Source: Nakazawaea peltata (lineage: Eukaryota > Ascomycota > Pichiomycetes > Alaninales > Pachysolenaceae). From it: a stretch of DNA of 64,000 nt. Location of the stretch: assembly GCA_001599355.1 (NCBI GenBank), contig BCGQ01000003.1:1242468-1306467 (forward strand), in the 5' to 3' direction. Each line of letters starts with the position of its first letter. Position 1 is the stretch's first letter. Below the pieces are notes generated by a model, which was not told the origin of the DNA, did no database searches, and saw nothing but the letters and a program-made list of their open reading frames with translations. Shown here in pieces: positions 57,714 to 64,000 of this stretch. A program made the translations under genes and the position numbers.

Positions 57714-58658
57714 TTATATACTTCTCGCATATTCATAACTATTCAACAACAGTTTCCCATGGCAACAGGCAGCAATGACTACAAAGAAATGGAAGATCTG
57801 ATGAGAGTGACCGAAATAATCGTACTTTCCTGGATGGAATCTTTCTGGTACCCTTGCGGCGTAGATCAGAGCACCTGCTATATAGAAAAACAGCTCTAAG
57901 AAGACATAGGTCAATGAACAACGACGCCAGGCTTCGACAGAACCCAAAACCACAACTCCGTATGCCACTGGGAACACATTGCTCAACCCAAAAGCGACGA
58001 ACATCAGAGCTCTGAACAGGATCCAAGAGGGGTGTCTGAATTTATCTTTAAGACTTACGATGGCACATATGAGACCCAATATGAGGGTGACAGCGATGAA
58101 ACATCCAGCTACAATCGGTCTATCTATAAATGAGTAGTATATCAAGCCTACTGCTGAGGTTACGATCAATATTACGATTCCCAAGTAGTCCAATTTATTT
58201 CCCAGGACAGATACGTGAAGAGAGTGGCATTTAATGCAGTGAAATATAGATGACATGGTCAAGCAGCAGCCCAGTCCAAATAAGAATAATCCTAATATGA
58301 GAATATCCATGGTGCCGGGCCCATTGGCAACAGTTCCGTCGGTCAAACAGCTCCCCAAAAACACCACCAAGACCACACTGCTGAGGGCTCCTGGGATGAG
58401 ATGGGAATAGATATTGACACTTTCGTTGTGGAGGAAGAGTAATGATTGGAGACATTTGACCATTGATCTTGTCTCTCGCACGTATCCTTGTAAGATGAAG
58501 TCGTTGTCGCGTTGCCACCTGGGGAGCTCATCCCAAGAACATAATTGGGGGAAATGGGAGAGATCATTGGTGGTTGGGGAAGGATCTGAGGCAAGTAAAG
58601 GGGAAGATTCGGATTCTGGGACCATATGTGAAGTCCTTTGTCTATTCTTCAATGTCAT
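57714..58658 (-). CDS. PAQR/Izh-family seven-helix membrane protein
   Basis: Adiponectin-receptor-like (PAQR) protein of the yeast Izh1-4 group, 314 aa, linked in yeast to zinc and sterol homeostasis and possibly a ceramidase-like hydrolase. Family blocks in order: ELPRWQRDNDFILQGYVRET, LFLHNESVNIYSHL, SSIFHCIKCHS, KLDYLGIVILI, RALMFVAFGLSNVFPV, then YIYAARVPERF-type (YAARVPERFHPGKYDYFG) and SHQIFHFFVVIAACCH. The metal ligands (His in SIFHC, His pair in GHSHQIFH) are present. Seven hydrophobic segments fit. Several CTG codons, such as IAGA-x-IYAA, lie at small-residue positions. Which Izh paralogue it represents cannot be said. Confidence 0.92.
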   Translation of the reverse strand: MTLKNRQRTSHMVPESESSPLLASDPSPTTNDLSHFPQLCSWDELPRWQRDNDFILQGYVRETRSMVKCLQSLLFLHNESVNIYSHLIPGALSSVVLVVFLGSCLTDGTVANGPGTMDILILGLFLFGLGCCLTMSSIFHCIKCHSLHVSVLGNKLDYLGIVILIVTSAVGLIYYSFIDRPIVAGCFIAVTLILGLICAIVSLKDKFRHPSWILFRALMFVAFGLSNVFPVAYGVVVLGSVEAWRRCSLTYVFLELFFYIAGALIYAARVPERFHPGKYDYFGHSHQIFHFFVVIAACCHGKLLLNSYEYARSI

Positions 58659-59249
58659 ATGTGTTTGGAATGGAATTGGGCAGGCGGAGGGGGTGTATCT
58701 CTCGACTTTTTAAAGGTTGTGGGGAGTCATCTGACGGTTTTGATCACGTGATATTCCGGGGGTGAGTGAGACCCCGAAGATGACCGGGGGTAAATTTTAT
58801 GACTTCCTAACTAGGAAATGACAAAGTCACGTGTTCTGAGTCACGTGACCGGGAATCTGTGAATATTCAGAAGGGGGTGATTGGGGTCAGGCAAAGAGCA
58901 GAAACACTTGGAAAGCTTCTAAATTTGAGGGTACATCTCGGAGGACTAGTTAAGCTGAACCAGCAAGTCTCTGCGCACCTCAATATTGCTGCGATCTCCT
59001 ATCATTATCGGCGATATCGTCTCCTCCAGCCGTTCTCCTATAATTGTATATGCATGATCGGCCCACGGTGACTTGGACCGAGGCCTGTACTGGGGATGAA
59101 GCCTGGAGTGGCTGTAGTAAGAGGGAAGTAGTGTCATTAGGTGCATTAGAGCCGCGACGCGAAATTTGGGTGCGCCCTTCCGCAGTATATATACCGGGGT
59201 AACCCCCAATTTTCACCTAGAAAGCTACTGGATAATTTAATTATAAAAA
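58659..59249. promoter_or_regulatory. Divergent promoter PAQR / GPI-wall protein with three CACGTG boxes
   Basis: 591 bp. CACGTG lies at 58745-58750, 58828-58833 and 58842-58847, two within TCACGTGA-like contexts (Cbf1-type E boxes). A palindromic MADS-like TTCCTAACTAGGAA is at 58804-58817. TATATATA at 59184-59191 is a likely TATA box, 59 bp before the gene at 59250. Confidence 0.55.
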
Positions 59250-59972
59250 ATGGTCAGTTTGAGAAATTTCGCAATTGCTGCCGGTGCCGTGCAATTGGCC
59301 AGTGCCTCTGCTTATTTAGATCTCTTGGAAAGAGATTTTGAGTTGCCAGAAGAATTACAATTGATTAAAAGAGAAGCTGAAGATACTGCTACTTACCAAT
59401 GTCATTCTGATTGTGGATATGCTATTTTGGCCGTCTATGCCTGTTCTGATAACGGGGATGAGACTGCACCATTTGACGATAGTTGTTTATGTGCTGACAA
59501 TTCTACTTTCAACAGTTTGATGCCAGATTGTTTGGACTGTGGTTGGTGTCTTTACACCGATTACTGGCCATATTTGGAGACTGCCATTGCAGAGTGTAAG
59601 ACTCTTCCAGTTACTCCTACTGGGTCTACATGTTCACCATCTAGTTCAATTTCTTTGATTATATATGAAGAGAGTGGTGCTAGTGCTGAGTCCAGTGGTA
59701 TTGCTAGTGCTACTGATAGTGGTAGTGCTAGTGCTACTGATAGTGCAAGTGCCAGTGCTACTGAGGGATCCAGTTCTAGTTCTAAGTCAAGTTCTAAATC
59801 CAGTTCAAGCTCTGAAGCTAGTGGTAGTGCTAGTGGTAGTGCCAGTGGTAGTTCCAGTGCCAGTGCCAGTGCAAGCTCCTCCTCAGACTCTACTACTGCC
59901 TCTGGTATGGCCAACCGTCTTGCCTTCAGTGGAGTCCTCGGTGCCTTGGCCGTTGGTTTCTTGATGATTTGA
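59250..59972 (+). CDS. Secreted Cys-rich, Ser/Ala-rich GPI-anchored wall protein
   Basis: 240 aa. A signal peptide (1 to ~19, MVSLRNFAIAAGAVQLASAS) precedes a short acidic propeptide ending at Lys40-Arg41, with KREAED resembling a Kex2 site followed by Ste13-type dipeptides. A Cys-rich module (~49-132) holds ten Cys: CHSDC, AC, SCLC, DCLDCGWC, EC and STC. It resembles fungal CFEM-like surface modules without being a clear match. A Ser/Ala/Thr-rich stalk (~145-215, O-mannosylation-prone) leads to a GPI signal: SGMANR then the hydrophobic tail LAFSGVLGALAVGFLMI. It would itself be a client of the GPI transamidase encoded by GPI17 and GAA1. The exact role is unknown. Confidence 0.82.
   Translation: MVSLRNFAIAAGAVQLASASAYLDLLERDFELPEELQLIKREAEDTATYQCHSDCGYAILAVYACSDNGDETAPFDDSCLCADNSTFNSLMPDCLDCGWCLYTDYWPYLETAIAECKTLPVTPTGSTCSPSSSISLIIYEESGASAESSGIASATDSGSASATDSASASATEGSSSSSKSSSKSSSSSEASGSASGSASGSSSASASASSSSDSTTASGMANRLAFSGVLGALAVGFLMI
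59680..59882 (+). repeat. Ser/Ala/Gly codon repeats in the wall-protein stalk
   Basis: Repeated GCTAGTGCTACTGATAGT and GGTAGTGCCAGT units in frame with the GPI protein, a slippage-prone stalk whose length probably varies between strains. Confidence 0.7.
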
Positions 59973-60036
59973 TGAGTTAATTAGATAATATAAGTTTAGT
60001 TTTTAGTCTACAGTGATGTAAGAGTGTAATATTTAA

Positions 60037-63000
60037 TTAAAGGAAGTCATTCATGGAGTAATCTTGGACAAAACCTCGATTAAGAGGGTCTTCAAGAAGA
60101 CTATTTAAATTCAAATCGATGTAGTGAGTATTACGTTGAGAGTGATGCTCTTGAGGCAGTGACTGTGATGGGAATGGAGACAGTGACCAATTGGGGGTGT
60201 TATATTGGAGGGGTTGAGGAGTATTTGACATGTGAGAGGGGATATGAGGGGGGATATTTTGATGGGGAACAGTTTGGGGCAGACCAGTCTGTTGAGGAAG
60301 GTTTTGTGGAGTCATTTGCATTTGCATAGGCAATTGAATTGGTTGTTGAGATTGGGGGTGAGGTTGAGGTTGAGGTTGTCCCATCTGCCCATAAAATTGT
60401 GGCAGCATCGCAACCAATGATGAGAAATCAGGTTGCTGCCACATCCGATACTGCTCTTGCTGTTGCTCTTGAAGCATCAGTTGTAATTGATCTTGGAAAT
60501 GAATCTCATCACCGAAACCTTCCTCCTGCTTGGAATTCATCAATTCTATCCAAATCTCATCGACTTCTTTACTGAAACTCTCGGAGTAATTGTTGAAAGT
60601 CGTAGAAGAAACTGGAGACTCGGTGGTGGCTGAAGATCCGGCAGCTGGGGGTTCATTCAAGATATGAGCAAGCAGAGCAGGACTACGAGCAGGACTACGA
60701 TGATTTACTTGAGGGAATACCTTGACTGAGAGGTCATCATCAACATCGACATTCAGATTCTCACCATGGCCGAGTTTAGAGGACATTTCTTTGAATTCTT
60801 TCAATTCCTTGAAAGTGTAAAGATCTTGTAACTCGGCTAGGGAGATGGTGGAGAAGATGGAGAATTGAGGGACATCGAAATCTACACCATGATGAGCTTC
60901 GGGAGCTGCTGATGCCTCTGAAGGTATCCCATCCTCTTTCAGAATTACGATCTTACCATCTCTAATTATATAAATCGACTCAGCTGATAAAAGCTGGTAG
61001 ATCAGGTTTTGGGCCTTGAACATCTTCCAGGCGTAATAAACAGTCGGAGTAAGCTTCTTGAGTTCTTTTAAATGAACTGCTACGTTATGAAGTATGGCTT
61101 TTTTCAACGTCAGAACTACGGCGAAAGTTGAGGATGTTTTAGGTTCACCTTGGAGCTCAAGAACAGCTTCATAATGGCCTAAACGTGATAAGAAATCGAA
61201 CTGACCTTGAATAGCACGATGAATAGCGTTTAAAATATCGGAAGTGAGGTAAAAATCGAACCCCTCGCCCAAATATTTGCTTAATTTATTGATTATTCGT
61301 GGTAAAATGGCCATTAATTCGTTACTGATCAGCATTACTTTACGGAACATCGCCATAGCACAGGGCAGATTACCTCTCGAGTCATAATGAGACGTCAAAT
61401 GGACGTAAAGACAGAAAGAAGTGGCTGAAATGTCGAGATAATTATGGATTTGTCTCAGTTTATGGAGTTTTTCAAGGTGTGAAGTCGCTGGAACGTTGAG
61501 AAGGATGTGAGAAAGTGATTTATAGAACTTTACCATCTTAGTTTCACCGTCAAGCAACAAAGTAAGGATATCGGAGATTCTCGAGGTGCCTTGAAGGTCA
61601 AGAACAAGCAGGTTGGCCCTATCTAAAAGGCCCATAAGATCATTATATACGTGCAGACAGTGGATTACGAATCTTTCGATAGCTATAGTAGGAGAATTTA
61701 TGGCCAGCATGTTTTCCTCGACTAAATGAGGTACCTTGACGTTATGAGATAGTACTCGGATGTAGGAAGAGCTTCCAAGGACCATTCCATGGTAAGATTC
61801 TAAGGAAAGTAAGGCGTACCAAATCTTCCTACGGAGTTGGTAGACTTTTGGGGAGTGGGTAGGGGTTAAGAGTTGTTCTGGGTCTACGTTGAGTCCTATA
61901 GAGATGGCCATTTGGAAGAGCATTCCATGATAAATTCTGGAATCATTACCGGCACCTGCTCCGTCACCTTCTTCTGGGGAAAACCGGTAGCAAAGTCTCA
62001 TGTAGAGGGCACATTGGAGGATTTCTAGGTTTGTACCACGGAGAAGACGGAATTGGTTGAGACAATTTTGGGCCAGGGTGGTGAAGACGGCCGTGATATC
62101 TATGGAAGCGAGGCATTTTTTACATAAACAGGACGTAGAAGAGCAAGAACAACTGGAAGAAGGGGATTTTGAGCAAGAACAGGTGGAATTTTGGTCATCT
62201 GATGAGCAACTACAAGTTTTAACAGCCGCTAAGGACAATGAAGAGAGTCTAAGGACCAATAAGAAGGTTCCTAGAGTTGCGAAATCGACTCTTTTGGTGA
62301 TTCCTAGCTGATGAACTCTTGAAGAGCCATATTCTGGGTCTTTTGGAGCTTCTGGAGACCCAGGACGAGGTCCTACAAGTTTCAGAACTTGTTGTAAGAA
62401 GTTCTCGTAGTCTAAGTATGGTACGAAGGGGTAAACGTAATAGAAGAAGTGCTCACAGAGGGCCCAGAGGTGGTTACGGCAAGGTAAGATGCGAAGAACG
62501 AGTTGGATAGTTCCGTAAGCTGAGTCTGGGCGATGATTACGGGTGAAACCCATCATACTTGAGTGAGAAGCCGTCGTGAGATTGCTGGTACGGGCATGAG
62601 AAGGTGGAGCAGGTGTTGCTACGGGTGTCTCAACTGTTGAAGGGATATTTGCAGGTGCAGTTGTTGGCTGAGGAGCCGATTTTGAAATTGGATTTGAAGC
62701 TGAAGAATTTCCTGGTGGTCGAGGCGAATTAGAAGCCAGACCTGAATGTTCGGAAGTCTCAATTGCCGGTCCTATGCCTTGGATCAGTTCTACAGGATCA
62801 TCGGCATCTTGTTCGTCATCGGCATCACCCAGTTTACCACTGATGATCAAAGAGGAACCAAATCTTGAGGAGAGCACTTTACTCCAAATTACACGAACAA
62901 AGACGTCTCTTTTGACGAGGGTGACCCATGATAATGGACCGTGGTTGAATACTCGTGACTCGTCTACCTGAAGAGAGGAGTATCCCTCGTAAAAATTGAT

Positions 63001-63594
63001 GGTCTCGGTGGGGTCTATGTAAACGTTGAAAGCTGGGAAATTTGGTGGGGGAGCCGGTTGTTGAGGGAAGGAATTGGAAGGCTCGAGTTTGATTTTCGGG
63101 ACTGGGTGTACTTCTGAGTGGTTAGAAACGACTGGACGGGTATTTGACCCGGAATTCGTGGGTATAGAGGGACCTTTCTGAGACTTAAACGTGTGGGAAG
63201 GTCCAGATGAGGTGTTGATCCGGAATTGAGTGACTTGCAGAGGTGGTGGATGACTCTGAAAATTTGACTGGGGTTGCATTGGCACCTGATTTATTGGGTT
63301 ATCGTGTTTTTGGCCCGGTTTTCTTGGTGTGAATGAGCCTTGTTGGACATTCAAATCGATCGGTACCTGGCGTTGGGGTGGGGCTGAAGATCCAAAGTTC
63401 AATATATGACGAGACAGGTCTCCTACAGAGCTGGCAGTTCCTGAGCGGATTTCCTCGTATCGGCATTCTACTTGGGCTCTCATACAGGAGCTGCAAGTTG
63501 GGCGTAGCTTGTCGCATCTGACCTTCTTCTTACGGCAAGCTTCGCAAGATATGGGGACTCTCATCCGCTTTCGAGGGCCCTCGGCGGAGGACAT
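60037..63594 (-). CDS. Zn2Cys6 transcription factor with CxC-rich insert
   Basis: Large binuclear zinc-cluster regulator, 1,185 aa. Residues 16-43 carry the six-Cys cluster: CEACRKKKVRC, then CSSCMRAQVEC with Cx2Cx6Cx6Cx2Cx6C spacing, followed by basic residues. A Pro/Ser/Gln-rich region separates it from the fungal transcription-factor middle homology domain (~365-830), which includes YALLSLESYHGMVLGSSSYI. The C-terminal ~250 residues are acidic then Gln/Pro/Met-rich, a likely activation domain. Within the middle domain, residues ~457-490 hold nine Cys with four C-x-C pairs, which is unusual. I cannot name the orthologue or target genes. Confidence 0.85.
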   Translation of the reverse strand: MSSAEGPRKRMRVPISCEACRKKKVRCDKLRPTCSSCMRAQVECRYEEIRSGTASSVGDLSRHILNFGSSAPPQRQVPIDLNVQQGSFTPRKPGQKHDNPINQVPMQPQSNFQSHPPPLQVTQFRINTSSGPSHTFKSQKGPSIPTNSGSNTRPVVSNHSEVHPVPKIKLEPSNSFPQQPAPPPNFPAFNVYIDPTETINFYEGYSSLQVDESRVFNHGPLSWVTLVKRDVFVRVIWSKVLSSRFGSSLIISGKLGDADDEQDADDPVELIQGIGPAIETSEHSGLASNSPRPPGNSSASNPISKSAPQPTTAPANIPSTVETPVATPAPPSHARTSNLTTASHSSMMGFTRNHRPDSAYGTIQLVLRILPCRNHLWALCEHFFYYVYPFVPYLDYENFLQQVLKLVGPRPGSPEAPKDPEYGSSRVHQLGITKRVDFATLGTFLLVLRLSSLSLAAVKTCSCSSDDQNSTCSCSKSPSSSCSCSSTSCLCKKCLASIDITAVFTTLAQNCLNQFRLLRGTNLEILQCALYMRLCYRFSPEEGDGAGAGNDSRIYHGMLFQMAISIGLNVDPEQLLTPTHSPKVYQLRRKIWYALLSLESYHGMVLGSSSYIRVLSHNVKVPHLVEENMLAINSPTIAIERFVIHCLHVYNDLMGLLDRANLLVLDLQGTSRISDILTLLLDGETKMVKFYKSLSHILLNVPATSHLEKLHKLRQIHNYLDISATSFCLYVHLTSHYDSRGNLPCAMAMFRKVMLISNELMAILPRIINKLSKYLGEGFDFYLTSDILNAIHRAIQGQFDFLSRLGHYEAVLELQGEPKTSSTFAVVLTLKKAILHNVAVHLKELKKLTPTVYYAWKMFKAQNLIYQLLSAESIYIIRDGKIVILKEDGIPSEASAAPEAHHGVDFDVPQFSIFSTISLAELQDLYTFKELKEFKEMSSKLGHGENLNVDVDDDLSVKVFPQVNHRSPARSPALLAHILNEPPAAGSSATTESPVSSTTFNNYSESFSKEVDEIWIELMNSKQEEGFGDEIHFQDQLQLMLQEQQQEQYRMWQQPDFSSLVAMLPQFYGQMGQPQPQPHPQSQQPIQLPMQMQMTPQNLPQQTGLPQTVPHQNIPPHIPSHMSNTPQPLQYNTPNWSLSPFPSQSLPQEHHSQRNTHYIDLNLNSLLEDPLNRGFVQDYSMNDFL

Positions 63595-64000
63595 TTTTGA
63601 AGGGGAAAGAGGGGTTCTTCGTGGAGATGGGGGGTTCCAGGAGGAAGTGTTTGTGTCTAGGATACTTTGGGTAGTATCCAGACGTCAATTGTGGGTGTTT
63701 AACTGATCAATTGAGATGGCGATTTAAAGAAAGTCCGTTTAAGTCTCGAGAAAAATAAGATTATGCTTTTTTTGAGGTGGACACGCGCGGATTACGGACT
63801 AAACAGGGGGAAAATATGCGCATATTTTTAGAGTTGGATCGAATGGTGGGGGTGGCTGAGATGGAAAGAGTTAACGAGGGAGGGAGTTAGGAGGAGAGCG
63901 ATGGGCAATCAGGTAGGGGGGTCGGATAGGGGGAGGAGGTGAGAATTTGGGGAATCTAAAGATGACTCTGGCCAATTCAATATATGGAAGAACTGAGATC
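63595..64000. other. Upstream region of the zinc-cluster gene
   Basis: 406 bp to the window edge. G-rich and purine-rich runs (63840-63960); ACACGCGCGG near 63782 and ATGCGCATA near 63818. No gene is seen. Confidence 0.5.

Noticed and set aside
58659-59249. Centromere candidate because of CDEI-like CACGTG boxes
   Set aside because: No CDEIII-like element or long AT-rich core is seen; an ordinary divergent promoter explains it.
1-64000. CUG-Ser code instead of CUG-Ala
   Set aside because: Several CTG columns (J-domain KKA, Hsp110 ENPKAY and TAA, ASADH GATG) are Ala-specific in the families, not Ser, so Ala fits better.

Overview
This is a compact stretch of budding-yeast (Saccharomycotina) nuclear chromosome. 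It has single-copy housekeeping genes on both strands, short intergenic gaps, two small introns with yeast-type signals (GTATGT or GTAAGT, TACTAAC, TAG), and fungal families such as a Zn2Cys6 regulator, DAL5-type permeases and a GPI-anchored wall protein. An NDUFAF5 orthologue implies respiratory complex I, which Saccharomycetaceae lack.

The main result is the genetic code. Under the standard code, CTG codons repeatedly put leucine where protein families have a near-invariant alanine. Examples are Hsp110 (NEVT-x-x-AVSYG, ENPK-x-Y, QY-x-PFAS, YEEL-x-S), the aldo-keto reductase HID-G-x signature, the J-domain IKK-x-YRK, the ASADH GVLG-x-TG loop, alanine transaminase and mitochondrial uL30. Invariant leucines in the same genes use TTG, TTA, CTC or CTT. 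The simplest reading is CUG = alanine (NCBI table 26), known from Pachysolen, Nakazawaea and Peterozyma. The moderate GC of the window fits Nakazawaea or Peterozyma better than AT-rich Pachysolen (inference). Any product translated with the standard code is therefore wrong at every CTG.

Layout. 1-7.6 kb: SSE1 (Hsp110, runs off the left edge), APC4, TMA64 and MRPL1. 7.8-12.3 kb: GPI17, MRPL34, RPA14 and HOM2. 12.4-18.9 kb: MIY1 deubiquitinase, an isolated Ty3/gypsy-type protease fossil, intron-containing YKU70, an aldo-keto reductase and MRPL33. 19.9-31.2 kb: a RhoGAP and the 3,030-residue lipid-transfer protein CSF1. 31.5-37.6 kb: two DAL5-family permeases around the XDJ1 chaperone. 38.7-43.1 kb: GAA1, ALT1 and an L-rhamnose mutarotase-like gene. 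43.2-50.1 kb: CIN1 (tubulin cofactor D), NDUFAF5 and a PPR-like mitochondrial protein. 50.5-58.7 kb: a small CPVDH-motif membrane protein, an intron-containing TMEM170-family gene, a SENP8-type protease, a BIT61/HbrB TORC2 subunit, MON1 and an IZH/PAQR receptor. 59.2-63.6 kb: a GPI-anchored wall protein and a large Zn2Cys6 regulator with a CxC-rich insert.

Themes. Three genes serve the mitochondrial ribosome and two more serve mitochondrial biogenesis; GPI17 and GAA1 are two subunits of one GPI transamidase. Promoters share several elements: RRPE-like TGAAAAATTTT boxes, including at mitochondrial ribosomal genes; MADS/Mcm1-like CCN6GG sites, often beside TCGTGCA; and an apparently undescribed, sense-oriented AGCAATTTACGAATT element 70-170 bp before several start codons. 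No tRNA, rRNA, CRISPR array or intact transposon was recognised.
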